Below, in pieces: positions 24,301-37,040 of a stretch of DNA of 64,000 bases. A model generated the notes under the pieces. It worked only from the letters and a program-made list of their open reading frames with translations. It was not told the origin of the DNA and did not search any database. Numbering within the stretch: position 1 is the stretch's first letter; each line of letters opens with the position of its first letter. The stretch is from contig OX621167.1 in the NCBI GenBank assembly GCA_951640195.1, forward strand, positions 682,001 through 746,000, written 5' to 3'. The position numbers and the translations under genes are program-made. The stretch comes from Porpolomopsis calyptriformis (Eukaryota; Basidiomycota; Agaricomycetes; Agaricales; Hygrophoraceae).

Positions 24301-24906
24301 CTCTTGAAACCATGCCTGATACTTTGGATGATGCCACCCATAACTGCATTGACCAGGCTGTGCTTGACAAAGAAGCCCATCATATGAGGGCCTGAATTGG
24401 ACAAAATTCAATTTTATATAAGAGTAAATGCAAACCTGTGTAAAAAATGCAAACTAACACTTTCTAATTTGATAACATTGGTTGCCCTTTCACCTGTATC
24501 ATTTCTGCTGTCTCTAAACAGTTTTTCTAACCTTCCTGGGTGATCCTTTAGATAACCTTTTGCATTGAATGCCTTGCTTAAAGCAGTAGCATCACGTGTC
24601 ACGTGTCACACGTCACATACGATTCCTGCCGATCGTGGCACCATTTTGGCAATGAGGGCGAATGTAAGTCGTGCAATAACTCGGCGTGAAAACGAGTAGC
24701 TGCTCAATTTCGGTGTCTTCGAATGCCCGAAATTTTTTGTCTAGAGGATATCATGTACTTTAGTAAAATGATTTACCGAGGCTGAACGTATTTTCGCGCG
24801 GTGTCAGGACTACCATTTCACCCTACTCCTCAAGGCGATGCCAATAATATAAATCACCCACTTTTAACCCGGGTAATCTCCCTTTGTCAAGCATACCTCG
24901 GGGAAG
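24301..24906. other. Spacer right of the first nest
   Basis: No convincing gene. A short open stretch from about 24299 reads MPLETMPDTLDDATHNC and then stops; it may be a remnant. The last 100 bp probably hold the promoter of the next gene. Confidence 0.35.
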
Positions 24907-25814
24907 ATGCCTACCGTTGATTCATATGATGCAAAGACCATCAGCGTTAGCGTACGTCCCCCCCCCCACTTTTTTCTCGAATTTCAGCATGTACGAGATG
25001 AATCCTTTGGTACAGTTTTCGTGGCCACCAGAAGTAACCGGAATCGAACGCATCATGCTTTCAGCTCAGGGTGACCTCCAGAGGCTGCTTAGGTTCGCTG
25101 TCCTGAGTTCTTCCGTGTGCTACCAACCATGCTTACTTCGCGGAATGTCCATCCAGCGCATTCTTTGCTCAACCTATAACCGTCGCCCTCCTATACTCCC
25201 AAACATCCTTACATCGATCCCCAGACCTTCCTCCCGTTCCCTTCGCGCTTCCGAACCCGTCCATCATCAACTCCGTTTCGCCCCAAAACCCCCTCACCCA
25301 AACTCGCCAGGTCAACCTTCTTTGTGCGGATCGAATCGTGTGCACCGCAACTTCTACTGTGCGCATCACCTGCCCAACGAGTGCACGCTTGTTCATCGGT
25401 GAAAAGTACGCGATCGGGCAGGTGTTTCGCGAATTGGGCAAAATACCACGATTCGAGCTCATCGCAGTAGGCATTGGCGGGACCATAGTCGGTGAGGAAG
25501 GAAAACTGGCCATGTTCGATGATATGAAGAAGCACGAGTTATGGAGGAAATACAAGATTGACTGCGAAGGTTTCGAATGCGACATTCTAGAGGTGTTTCC
25601 GACGAGAGATATGTTCCGCCACGGGAACAACTGGTTGATCGACCGGCCCTACGATAGAGCAGAATCGGAAGATCTATTTCAACTTCAGAAATTCCTCTCC
25701 TTCAGGGGGGCAGCTACCCGGCTTCGAAAATTGGTTTTCTGTCTGCTGGTTTTGGCAATGGGCTTTCTCGCCAACCACATTTTACACATAACTCATCCGG
25801 TTTCGAGATGTTAA
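24907..25814 (+). CDS. Hypothetical protein with C-terminal membrane anchor
   Basis: Starts MPTVDSYDAKTISVS (24907-24951) before a GTACGT donor; the next exon probably starts at 24988 (HVRDESFGTVFVATRS). The main downstream frame reads FFAQPITVALLYSQTS, then LLCADRIVCTATSTVRITC, GEKYAIGQVFRELGKIPRFE, LWRKYKIDCEGFECDILEVF and PTRDMFRHGNNWL. A hydrophobic helix LVFCLLVLAMGFLANHIL near the end suggests a tail anchor. I recall similar uncharacterised proteins in Rhizoctonia-like fungi but assign no function. The middle exon borders (about 25070-25170) are uncertain. Confidence 0.6.
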
Positions 25815-26761
25815 TTTTATACTTCTTTATTTCCAAAGTACTCCTTGTGCTTTTCCTGTTCAACGTAAATAGTAGACGTGTAGATCGCGGTACATAAAAT
25901 GGACCATGTTATGATCCTACCGCGACCCACTAGTCACGGACACATGTGATCGCCCAGGTTATCATTCGAGAAAGGGTGGACTTAACGGGCAGGATGGCCA
26001 ACCATCTTTGACTCTAACCTGGGTACGAAGCCCACTCCCAGAGTCTTCGATGCGGATCTCACCGGAGAATTCATGAAGCGTAGGAGCCCTCGTGGAAGAA
26101 TCGGTATTGGCAGGCCAATGGCCGAATATATGGCTAAAACTATTAGCTACCATCTGTATGGCATACCAATCGCCAAAGGTGTATTGCCTCCGAGATGATC
26201 ACAACATAGATTAACGAGCCGCCGCAAGACCAGGTCACAATAGCCGACGGTTGACAGTACCCGGCGGTCAAGTGTGAAACCTATAATGTCGAAAGGACTT
26301 GGGTCCGTGATGCTGTGTTGGGTTGACAGAACCGCACTTTGCACGAGGAACAGCCACGCCAGCCAAGTCGTGGAAAATCATCAAGAAAAAAATGTCATCG
26401 GGCTAAATGTCATTTCGACAACTGACCGCAGTCATATAAATGAGTTTTGATAGCTCGGAATCCGCGCCGTAACTCCCCAGTTGTTGGGAAGGGCTGGCGG
26501 AACAGCCTTCGGGGATCAATGGCACGGCGCAGGCCGGGGCACAACACGTATCGCGAAAAAGATATATGCACTCCCCTTGTTCGATGGTCTCGATCGAGAG
26601 GCTCTGTAGCAAGTCAGCGTTTCACTAAGACCACATATGAGAGCACCATTTACAACGTCCGATAGTCTCCCACCACGACGGCACGCAAGTTGCCCTATTG
26701 GACCTGCCAGTAAGCTGTACTTCCGTGATACGGATGGTGGTCGGTATAGATAGATTATATC
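25815..26761. other. Intergenic, no clear gene
   Basis: About 950 bp. Several 60-70 codon open stretches exist on the minus strand (for example near 26147-26344 and 26403-26612) but none shows a domain or a convincing splice partner. The first part is presumably 3' UTR of the preceding gene. Confidence 0.35.
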
Positions 26762-28055
26762 TTGGCCACGGAAACGGGGAAGAGTGTCTGGTCAATTATT
26801 AGATCACAAATAACACCGCTTGTCCTCACCCCCAAATGGTTTCTCTCGTTCGGCGCTCTAGTCTTGCTAATGATCCGAAAGAGTTTCACCGCACCCATGC
26901 TTACCGTATCGTTGGCCTCGCTTTCTCTTCTAGATCACCCGTGGTGGTCGGATCGACGAAAACCGATTTTTCCTGTATCGCATCGTTCTCGCTTGCCTCT
27001 TCCAGATTTAGGCGGATCGCCCTGGGTCGCTACTTCTCGTATTTTGCAGCTGTGGAGTAACTCTCATTGGGCTCAACTGTGGAGGCCACTCCATGCGCAG
27101 GGAAATGAAGCGTTTGCATGTGTCAAGTAAGTACCCATGGATTCAACCAATGAAAGTTGTTATAACACTCACCCGCATACCTTCAGAATACTTCAGGCTC
27201 GCGCAGAGATTCTAGCCTTGGCCCCTACCCGCTTGAATTCTTTGCCAAACCTCCAGGTGCTTTTCATCGATTTTTCTCTTGCCGGAGTCGCAACACAGAA
27301 ATCCCTCACCAAAGAAATATTCTCGCACATATCCCTCCAACTGTTTACGCCCACCTTACCTTTCCGTGCCAATCCCCTAACCCGTCGTTCCAGTCTCGAC
27401 CGTGGACCCGTCCGTCTGACATCATTAACCTCGACCGCTCTTCCTTACATTGATAAAGCACTTCTTGCTCAAATTGCCAACAATCTCCCAACACTCACCT
27501 GCCTTTATCTCAGTTGCACTGACCGATTAGACCATATCTGTTGCTGGACCTGCTTCCAAGACAGTGCTAGCTGCTCAATTGGAATGTTTCCCATTCCTGA
27601 CATGTTCTCCCATGTTGACCTTCTAGCCGTGAGTTACTCTCTTCGCATCGGTGTTTAAAGTATTCTATTCTGCCAAAACTGTCTCCCTTGACTTTCCTGC
27701 AGGCCACCTCTGCAAAGCCCTCAAACCACCAACACTGCTCACGCATCTCCATCTTGGTGTATTCCTTTGCGACGAGATGCTCTTCCACACCCATCTCCGC
27801 CATGCGGACGGCTTCGACTTTGACTTCATGGAGGGCAGTATCCCCTATGTTCCAGACGAACGTTTTATTTGCCTTAAGCATGCTTCCGTCGATGCCGTGC
27901 GCCAGCGCGAGCTAGAGGCGAGTAAAGTCATCGTGAAGCGACGCAAGCGTCTGCAGAGCATTGGCTGGAGCACGTTTTTCCAGCGAGCGAATGCACGCCC
28001 TATACCAGGCAATATGCACGACAAAATGGGTGACAGGGAGAGGTGTACGTCGTAA
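26762..28055 (+). CDS. F-box/LRR-like hypothetical protein, 5' end uncertain
   Basis: At least three exons. The first carries SLLDHPWWSDRRKPIFPVSH, LPLPDLGGSPWVATSRILQLW and AQLWRPLHAQGNEAFACVK. The next, from about 27187, carries RILQARAEILALAPTRLNSL and LPNLQVLFIDFSLAG with leucine-rich spacing, LPTLTCLYLSCTDRLDHIC and FPIPDMFSHVDLLA. The last, from about 27703, carries HLCKALKPPTLLTHLHLG and ends GDRERCTS at 28055. The repeated hydrophobic L-x-x-L-x-L pattern and calls such as LTCLYLSCTD suggest an LRR-type fold as in fungal F-box proteins, but no F-box is visible. The N-terminus has no good ATG upstream in frame, so the gene may be 5' truncated. Its 3' end overlaps an open frame on the other strand. 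Confidence 0.5.
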
Positions 28056-30479
28056 GGTGTGCCTACTGCCAATGGAACTCCTGTAAGTTACTAGTACCAT
28101 AAATCTGATGAAAATGAAATTTAGTTGCCTACTAAACTTCGGAATTGCCGTAGTGTAGACAACTAACGGGCAGGTGACTGGGCAGCTAGTTGCCCGTTGT
28201 GTAAAGGGGTACACTAAGAGGACTAAAGTTGGAATCGATAATTCGGTCAAAGAATACAAGTATTTCTCTGAAACACTCATCATTGGATCATCTTTTTCTA
28301 CCCACTGATTCTGACTATCGAGCTCCAAGTATCGCCCTTTGACATATGAACTGAGGTGAAAGCCAGCGATACCATATTCTCGAAGAGTGCGAATGTTCGG
28401 AAGACCTTCCGGGTTTCGATAGTTCTTCTCTTCGATCTGCTTGAGCGCCTTATTGGCATCCCTCTCCATGTCTCCCTGCTTGTCACTAGACTTGAGCTCA
28501 ATCAGGACAGCCATACGCTTCCTTCTATGGCGCAGACGAATGTCGATGTAGCCACCAGCAGCTCGAGGTTCAATGGAGACTTCCCAGCCTTTCACTCTGA
28601 GGGATTGCATGAGGCCCCAAAACAAAACATGGTAGATTCTCTCCGGAGTCTTGCGACTGACGGCACCTCGTGCCTTGCCGACTAGCTTTGGATCGAGTTG
28701 TTGCTGCATAAAATTTGGCCACTTCGTCGTAAAGTCGCTTACCGGACCCTCCACGCACGTCTTGAGAATATCGCCCCAGGATTCTACATCGCCAATGATC
28801 CATCTAGCCCAGTCCGTCATAACCTCCAGATTCGGTATTTTAAATCGATCATTGGCCTTGGCAGAGATCAGAACGGAAAGAACCATTGGATAGAAATAGC
28901 ATACTGTCATGGTCAGGTAGCCGGCATAGTACAACAAAGTCAACGTCGCATTTTTACTTAAAGTCAAGCTTAACCATTCCAACGTGAATACAGGACCACA
29001 GTGGACTAAGTTATAGAAGTGGGCGCACCTGCTATAGGTGACATCTTCCATAAGGTCAAACTCGATCTCTGCCCCAGTCAGAAGATCCTCAACGACATCG
29101 AGACCATCGTCTGGAAACTGTCTGTTTAATAGAGGGTATTCGCCTATACTGCTGCTAAGTTGATTAAACAAAACGATCGTGGTTGGCAAACCTGTTGCGA
29201 CCCAAAAGTTCTTGATTTTGGATTTCGAAAGTGCAGACATGACCGATACGGGATTGTATACACTGATCTGGCCGGCAGCAATGTAGGAGTTATACTGAGC
29301 TTTAAGGTCTGCGAGCTCCAGTTTACTCTACAAGGCGGGTGAAAATCATGTAATCCACACTGAGATGGTCAACTCACCTGGGCCAACGTCCTCAGTCGAA
29401 TGACTTCGGGTTCCGTGAACATCAACATGCCAGCAAAAGGGGAGTCACTTGTGTGTAGCGCATGCGTCTGAGTAATGATTAGGAGGCGCCACGCCTTGGC
29501 AGATCAAAGCGACGCACCTCAAGATTGTTCAAACCAGAATACCACCCAGATTTTGCTGTCGGGGTAACACCAACTAAAACCGCATATTGTAGGCATCGAT
29601 TCGACTAAATAAATTTATTATTACATGTTCCGCAATGGAATGTAATCATGATCACCTTCAAGAGAACAGGAAGTACACCGCGCCCGAAAAACTCATTGGC
29701 CTGGAATACTTGTCCTTAACCCCAACGGTCAGAGAGGGATATAGAGAACGCACTTCGTCGAAATAGCCATGATCATAAGCACTATTGTTTGGAGCCTCAT
29801 ATTCGTCAATCAGTACTATAACTCTCTGACGGAATTTCTCGGCGAGAAAGTAGGACAATTTGTACAAGCTCCTCGTCAAGTCAGCCTCCGTAGCTGTCTT
29901 GTTACGAATAGATTCAAAATAGGTCCTTTCCGGGAGCTTAAGAGACTGCATGAGGCAATCTTCCCACTCCGCGTAGAGGACGGAAACTAAGTCTCTGAAG
30001 TTCGAAAGCATTCCCTCCCAAGACTTGCCGGTGAGATCCTGCTACGCGTAAACGAGTTTTCTGAAAAGTTTGGAAGGAAGATACACGAACTTTGAAGTCA
30101 CAGAAAACAACTGGATACTTTCCCATGTGCTCCGTGCAGATATCCTGTCTGGACGCGATATCTAGGCCTGCGAAAAGCAGACGCGGTTCGGGATCACCAT
30201 TGCGAGGGATGGAGAAAAAAGAACTGGTCGAAAAGCTTTAGTACAGAGAGTGGATATAAGCCAACGTAATTACTTGAGCATTTGCAGCATGGTGGATTTC
30301 CCACAACGTCTGGGTCGAAGAACAAGATCAACATGGCGTGTCAGGCGGCGATGGACGACGATGTTTTCGATAAGCTTCGTTTTGTCAACGAGATAGGGAC
30401 CCAGTTCCCCTCGCAGCTCGGGGAAGAAGTTAGAACTCATAGTGTTCAGGACACCGGTGCTGTAATCCATGGGGAGCAT
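27912..30479 (-). CDS. AAA-ATPase-like plus PD-(D/E)XK nuclease domain protein
   Basis: Minus strand, several exons. N-terminus from 30479 carries FFPELRGELGPYLVDKTKLI, then the P-loop LRPRRCGKSTML (about residues 54-65), and later VIVLIDEYEAPNNSAYDHGY as Walker B. This matches the AAA-ATPase-like family (Pfam PF09820). The C-terminal half has VFWGLMQSLRVKGWEVSIEP, GGYIDIRL and MAVLIELKSS, giving the D...ExK signature of the linked PD-(D/E)XK family (PF08011), and YGIAGFHLSSYVKGRYLE. The family is widespread in bacteria and fungi with uncertain function; related NTPase-nuclease pairs appear among crinkler-type proteins. The open frame continues to 27912, running antisense through the last exon of the LRR-like gene; the true stop may be nearer 28230. 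Confidence 0.7.
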
Positions 30480-30693
30480 CGGAATGTCGGGGTTTGAAAT
30501 TGTGACAATGCTTGTGTCCGTGGCTGTGCACCCAAAACGCTCCGACCACAGTTAATATTCTATGTAATTCTGGATTCCGAGGGTAGGGAAGAATTTCGGA
30601 GGCCTCTGCACCTGCTTGTTTCCAGCCAATCAGCTTCACTGATTGGGAACATACATTTTATGGGACCCCTATGTTGCTGGGCATGGTGCTATT

Positions 30694-30799
30694 TGTCAGT
30701 GGATAACCCAGATATTACATAATTCGCATGTACATACCATATTCGTACTTGTGGTTACCTCAGTGCTTTTACTGCCTCAACACAAGGCATAAACTAACA
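30694..30799 (+). repeat. 5' LTR of copia E1
   Basis: 106 bp, TGTCAGTGGATAACC ... ACTAACA; followed by GGTTATGAGCCC, a candidate tRNA-type primer site, not assigned to a tRNA. Confidence 0.88.
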
Positions 30800-30863
30800 G
30801 GTTATGAGCCCTGAGCTCCAAACACTATAACCCACCAGTAACACAAGAACCCCACAATAAGCC

Positions 30864-31202
30864 ATGTCATCCCACAGCACCAGAATCGTCAACATCCACA
30901 TCACCCTTGATGGAACCAACTTCCATGCCTGGAAACTAAAAATTGAAGCGGCACTGCAAGCACGCCAATTATGGAATATAACCAAAGGTACCGAAAAGCT
31001 ACCAACAGATGCAACACAAGCTCAAGCCTGGCATGAGAAAAGCCAAGATGCACTAGCCCAAATCATCCTCAGCATGGCCAACACCCATGTCAACATAATC
31101 AGTTCAGCCACCACCGCGGCAGAGGCATGGACCATGATCCTGGACGAATTCCAACCCAAAAGCCTCGTAACATGAGCCATCACTCTCCAAGCCCTCTGGA
31201 GC
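30864..31202 (+). pseudogene. gag: copia E1 gag, 5' fragment
   Basis: Starts MSSHSTRIVNIHITLDG, contains FHAWKLKIEAALQARQLW and AEAWTMILDEFQPKSLVT, all typical of fungal copia Gag. TGA at 31173-31175 sits where Arg (VTRAITLQALW) is expected. The frame is lost after AITLQALWS because the following gag segment is inverted. Confidence 0.75.
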
Positions 31203-31257
31203 TAAAAGTACACAGTGAATGATAGTTTTTGTGGTTGAGTGAGCTGATTAGGGGTGT
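31203..31257 (-). pseudogene. Inverted segment of copia gag, left part
   Basis: Reads on the minus strand as part of gag (TPLISSLNHKNYHSLC). It joins across the later insertions with 31559-31593 (LLMCLIASLPAS) and 58335-58430 (HTHITRICELRDEAVATSAT), which are also in reverse. So about 200 bp of gag was flipped before the other elements arrived. Confidence 0.65.
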
Positions 31258-31558
31258 CCAGGTGTTAAGAATTGCACTGGGAACATGCGCATCTTGATGA
31301 CAGTCAAGACCACTTGACTAAAACGTCATAGAACTGGACTTACCCAGTTCGGTTGTTCCCAGTATATATACCAAATTACACGTGACTGGCTAGAATCTGC
31401 TCGACGTTCATGAGAGACAGCCTCAGCGCGCTTGATCTCATGTCTCGAATTTCAGATTTGTGACATTCACCTCCACTTTTATGAATGTCGGTCCCAGACA
31501 TTGCTAGGTACCACCAATCCAGTAGTCATGTCTCGAATTTCAGATTCGTGACACCAGG
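31258..31558 (+). mobile_element. Internally deleted copy of the small non-autonomous LTR element
   Basis: 291 bp (31263-31553) starting TGTTAAGAATTGCACTGGG and ending ATTCGTGACA, flanked by CCAGG on both sides (31258-31262 and 31554-31558). It holds a 5' LTR variant, about 60 bp of the internal region also seen at 16340-16400, and the last 28 bp of the 3' LTR. Confidence 0.8.
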
Positions 31559-31598
31559 AGGCTGGGAGGGATGCTATTAAGCACATTAGGAGGGTTTT

Positions 31599-31998
31599 TG
31601 TTATAAACTGGTAGTTCAGAACGCGTTTTACTTCAGGTGTTCTGTCCCAAGAGATATAGGGTATGGTTCCAAGTCCTTGTTATGAGTAGCTAACGAGGAA
31701 TCAGACTTAAGGTCTGATATGTACAAGAGGTACTCCTTATATACTGACTACTTATCTATGTGAGTCAGTGCGGCATAACATGAGGTAGAGATAAGAATGA
31801 GTCATTGTAATCGATGACGAATCATAAGGGGTTGAAACGTAACAGAAATGAAGGTATCTGCATATGGATAAAGTGATGGGGAATCCCGAAGAAAGGCAAT
31901 GGGGAATCCCAATGAAAGAATGTGGGGATTCCCAAGATAAGATACAGGTTTTGCATATGATAAGATAAAGGAAAGAAAAGAAAATTACGACTGTGACA
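31599..31998 (-). repeat. 3' LTR of gypsy A2
   Basis: 400 bp, same family as the A1 LTRs, on the minus strand (TGTTATAAAC ... TGTGACA on the plus strand). Confidence 0.9.
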
Positions 31999-32033
31999 TA
32001 CACCTCGGCTTCAAAGGAAATTCGTCCCAAATT

Positions 32034-33351
32034 TCAAACTTGGGCAGTGTCAGTCGTTTCATCTTCCAAGGCCTGAGTCAGGATTTCCTCAGTGGCGGGG
32101 GCCTCAATGGCCACTGAGGGGGAAGCAATAAGTTCAACTTCCGAAGTCGCTTTGACAGGGGAGGGGGCTCGGACTGTCGCGACGTCGTCGTTGTCATCGG
32201 GATACTCCAAGTCGAGATCAATGGGGTATTCAACCGATGCTCCGTACTTGATCAACGTTTCCATTGTTGTGAGGTCCCGTTGTGCCTGAAGGAAGTCTTC
32301 TCTGGTGAGCCGTTTGCTTCAACGACTCTCTTCTATGAGCTTGGCGATGATGGCGCAGGTAGTGACATCGTAGCAGTCAACCCACATTCGTCTCTTCTGT
32401 CACTGGAGCTCCCAAACTTTCAACTCGCTCTAATCCCAATGATTCTTCCAAAATAGAGTGCTTTTTTCTGACGCCTTGAGTTTGGCTTGTAGGACTTCGC
32501 GTTCTTGACAAAGTTCACAGTTCCAGTTGCTAACGCTGTTGCTGTGGACTGTGAGGTGGGAGATGGTGACAGCGGGATCTTTGGGGGGAGGAGTTCGAGT
32601 AGGACTGAAGAAATCTTCTGCACGTGCGCAAGCTTGTCGACATAATTGCCAAGTGGAGGAGGCAGAAGTGGAGGGACCGGGAGTGGGGGAGTGGATGGCG
32701 GACAAAGGAATTCATCCAGAACGCCGGATGGCGACTTGAGGGGAGGGGGATTGTGTGGATCGCTGATGCGATGGGGAGCTGTCTGAGCTCTGGGATCTGC
32801 CCCAAGAGATGGTGGGAGGCACAATAGAAAGGAGCTATCAAAGAAATCGTGCAAATCGAAGAAATAGAAGAAATCAGAAATTCGGAGCACTCTCTAGAGT
32901 GCTAGAGGCGGTCAAAGAGGCTCAAACATGAAGGACTAGACGTGGGACGATGGGATCTATCTTCCTTCTCTATGATACAAACATATCTACAAGTAAATAT
33001 ATCTGTGAAAACAAAGATCCCTTTATATGCTATATAGTAAAGGGATGAGACTTCTGAACGAAGCCACCAGTGAAAGGGTCAATGGGAACGATGAGGATCT
33101 ACACAATGGACGTCTGGCTATCAGATGCATCCTTTGATATGAGCTGCAATCACGAATAGAAGGATCAGAGAATTCGAAGAAATTCGCAGAAATCCGAAGT
33201 GTTTGGAGATAAATCGCTGGACAGGAAGCCGAATTGCGTAGTCGGGGACATCGTAGTAGTGTAGTAGACGTCTGGAGGATCACGTAGATATGTGGAACAT
33301 GTCCTCCGGACCTCAGGGGACCAAGGGGTCGTATCATCGCGTAGCAGGCAT
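32034..33351 (-). pseudogene. gypsy A2 accessory frame with extra segment
   Basis: The C-terminal half matches the A1 accessory protein (VDLEYPDDNDDVATVRAPSP and the acidic tail ending DTAQV), as does the coil RQEREVLQAKLKASEKS-like region near 32450-32530. The start MPATR at 33351 is separated from the conserved PSPQVAIRR block by about 570 bp absent from A1. The frame is broken. Confidence 0.6.
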
Positions 33352-33495
33352 GATGAAGTTGTTGCGGTGTTTTGGTTGCAACAAAGTTATTGAGTTGTGA
33401 AGGAAAGTGGAGATGTTTCGCAGTTTATAAGGAGTGGTTCTAAAAATAGAGGTCAATTCTTGGCAGACGGGATGATGACAAACGAATGAATAGAA

Positions 33496-36400
33496 TCAGG
33501 TTACCATTTGAATTGAGTCTTCGTACATCTTCACAATTTCCTTGGTGTGTCATAAAATGTTTGATCGATCTTCCCAAGTGGCTTCTTTGATTGGATAGCC
33601 TTTCCATTTGACCAAATATTTTTGGCGTTGTTTAACTCCGGAATGTTGTAATATGGATTCGACCTCGTATTCTTCTTCGTTTTCGATCAGATCAGGAGGA
33701 GGCCGTGATGTGTCGATGACATCAGGGTGGAGCAATTCATTTCTGACGTTGAGTCTCAGGAGTGAAACATGAAAGACTGGGTGTAGCCTCCATGTTCTGG
33801 GGATGTGGATCAGATAGGCAAGGTCTGATATCTTCTTCAAGACCTTGAATGGTCTGGTCTGTCGATTGTTGAGTTTCTTTGAGGGTCATGTCGTCTTGAT
33901 GTTTTTGGTGTCCAACCAGACTAGATCTCCTTCTTCATAGGAGGGTGAGGGTTTCTGTTTGCGATCAGCATATTTCTTCATCGATTCTATTGTCTTCGAT
34001 AAGGATCGTTCAGCATTTTGCTGTGCGCGCATGAGGCGTTCGTGAAAAGTATTGGCTGTGGGCACATTGCTTTGATCCGGAATAGTCGTGGGGAAATGGG
34101 GATGATGTCCATATTCCATATAGAATGGTGATTGTGAAGTCGCAGAGTGTTGTCAATTGTTGTAGGCAAATTCCGCAGAAGTGAGCCATTCCGACCAGTC
34201 GTCTTGCATGAAGTTGGTATAGAAACGTAAGTAAACCTCGAGTTCTTGATTGGTACGTTCCGTTTGACCATCTGTTTGGGGATGATACGCAGTGGAGAGA
34301 CTGGAGATGATTCCTAAGGAGTTATTGAGAGCTTCTGTGAATTTGGACGCAAATTGCACTCCACGATTGGATATAACCTTTTGGGGCCATCCATGATGTT
34401 TCCAGATGTGATTCCGAAAGAGTCTTGCAGCACCTTCTGATGAAAGATTGGAAGTTGTCAGAATGAAGTGAGCACGTTTAGTGAAGCGATCGACAATGAC
34501 CATCACAGCGTCATAGCCTTGTGACTTGGGGAGTTCGACGATGAGATTGATGGTGATTTCTTTCCATGGTTCTGTAGAAGGGGGTATGGGTTGGAGTAGT
34601 CCTGATGGCTTCAAGGGGAAGTTCTTGTTTTGTTGACAAGCTGGACAGGATTGAACGTAGTTGGTGATGTCTTGTGGTGCACCATCCCAAATAAAGTTAC
34701 GAAGTACGAGTTCCTTCATCTTCTCAATGCCAGGGTGGCCAGCGTGGGGGTAGGCGTGGGACAGTCGTATAATGTCTGTGCACAGAGATACTTCCTCTGG
34801 CACCACTATCTGACCTTCAACATCGTGTACAAGCCCATCAGCTTGGGTCCAAGTGAGTGAGGCATCCTTGAGTTTATCTTGGATCTTCTGTGGGAGTGGA
34901 ATTTTGAAGCGTAATCTGGAAAGAAGACTTGAATTTGACAACTTGACAATCGAATTTATCCATCAGTCGCGCGCTATTAGAACCTCATTCTCCACATTGG
35001 CTTTGACGCCGGGCAAGTAATCTGGGCATCTGGACAGGCTGTTGGCCTTGTTCTTCCTACCTGGAACGTATTCAACTTTGAACCCGAATCTGGACAGATA
35101 CTCAGACCAATGAGTCTGGCGATTCGACAAGCAAAGATTCTTGGAGAAATATCGTAAAGCCAAACTATCTGTTCTGATGAGAATGTCGTGTCTTGCTCCT
35201 TCAAGGAGGTGGCGCCATTGTTTGAAGGAGTCAATGATCGCCAGGAGTTCTAGATCATAGGTTGGGTAGTTCTTTTCGGCAGGAGAGGTAGATCTTGAGT
35301 GATAGCCAACAGGTTTCCAGTGTCCATCGTGAAGCTGGGAGAGTATTCCTGCAATTCCAATGATAGAGGCGTCAGTCTCCAGGCAATAAGGGAGATTGCG
35401 ATCAGGAATATGAAGGACCGGCGCATTTGTCAAGAGGGATTTGATGTTGTTGAAGGCTTCTTGTCTCTGGGGAGTCCATTCCTACACAGTTTCATTGTGC
35501 AAGAGTTTGTAGAGAGGGGTAGCAACCTTGGAGAAACCCTTGATATATCTTCGCCAAAAGTTCGCACTGCCTAAGAAGGATTGGAGTTGTTTCACCATTT
35601 CTGGAATAGGCCAAGACATAATAGCATTGACCTTCTTTGGATTGGTGGTGATTCGTCCTTTGGATAGGACGACTCTGAGATAAATGACTTCCTCCTTCTC
35701 GAATTGGCATTTGACAGGTTTACACGAAAGTCCGTGTTTCTTCATGATGTCCAGGGTTTTGAAGGTCCAGTATCGCAATTCATGTAAACCATCTCCACAA
35801 ACAAGCACGTCGTCAATATAAATGAAAACGTTTCCAGAGTCCAGGACTTCTTTGAATCTTGTGTCGATCATTCGTTGAAAGGTGGCTGGAGAGTTACACA
35901 AACCAAAGAACATAACGGTGGGTTCGAAGGAGCCTGCTTCAGTGATAAAAGCAGCTTTCCATTCGTCGCCTTCCTTGATCCTGACGTTGTTGAATCCCCA
36001 TCGGATATCCATGACCGTAAACAGAGATGCTGTCAAAAGCTTTGGTCGTTGGAGGATTTGGTGAAGTAGAGGGAGGGGATAATGGTCAGGGACCGTGTGT
36101 TCATTAAGGTAGCAGTAATCTTCAATAGGGCATAAGCCAGCGTTCTTACCTTTAGCATTCACTTCTTTGGCTTTCTTTCCAAAGAAGAATGGAGAGACTT
36201 GTTTCAACTTTGAAGTTCGTATTCATCCAGTGGATAAGTTTTCGTCAATGAACTTGTGTAAGTGATCCATCTCAAGAGGGGACATTGCGTATTTCGCGCC
36301 CTTGACTGGTCTGAAGGTTTTGTCCAGTTCTATGGCGTGGTTGAATTCCGAATGCGGTGGAAGGCGGTCAAAGGATTCTTTGGCAAAGATGCTAGAGTAG

Positions 36401-37040
36401 TCTTTCCAGTATACCTCTGGTACAAACTTTTGCATATCTTCTTCCACCGTGCTGGCTCGGGATTCATCCAACTTCGATATGCGTCAATTTATGGCCAGCG
36501 TGACTGATTCCATTCCCGGTGACTCCACATCGCCGACTATCCATCGTGGAAGAGGGAAATCTTTGCTATCCAGAGCCAGTGTTGCCTCTTTCCAATCGAT
36601 GTTGGGGTTGTGCTTTTTGAGCCATGGGAAGCCGAGGATAATATCCGTCTTAGATCCGAGATTGGTCACTTCCAATTGGATCCGTTCATTGTGTCCTCCA
36701 GGAGCCTCTAACCAAATATCAATATCATTCTCGATGGGTCCACCTTGGTTTTCAGATCCATCGGCATTCCGTACGGGGATTGGAGTTTCCAATCATGTTA
36801 GAGTAAAATTGTGGCGAGTTGCGAAGGATTCATCCATGAAATTTCCAGAGGCTCCACTATCAACTAGAGCAGTGGCCAGAACACGTCAACCAGTGCCAGT
36901 AGCTTCAATCCAAACATCCAAAATGAGTCTGAGATTGCCTTCTTCAAGAGTACCAAGAATTTGAAATAGATTGCATGGAGTGATGATACATTCTTGAGTA
37001 GATACGTCCGTAACAGTAGGTGAAATGTTCGGACTCCTTA
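33496..37040 (-). pseudogene. pol: gypsy A2 pol, degraded
   Basis: Minus strand. Recognisable protease region (PVRNADGSENQGGP), RT (FTVMDIRWGFNNVRIKEG, VFIYIDDVLVCG), RNase H (YCLETDASIIGIAGILSQ), integrase (CPACQQNKNF, VDRFTKRAHF, YHPQTDGQTERTNQE) and chromodomain (EEYEVESILQHSGVKQRQKY). Broken by several substitutions, for example TGA in KTT-stop-PSKK where A1 has CGA. Where A1 has TGA, A2 often still has CGA, so the copies decayed independently. Confidence 0.88.

Noticed and set aside
26147..26612. Minus-strand open frames of 63-69 codons as a gene
   Set aside because: No shared frame after plausible splicing, no domain, and composition like the neighbouring non-coding DNA.
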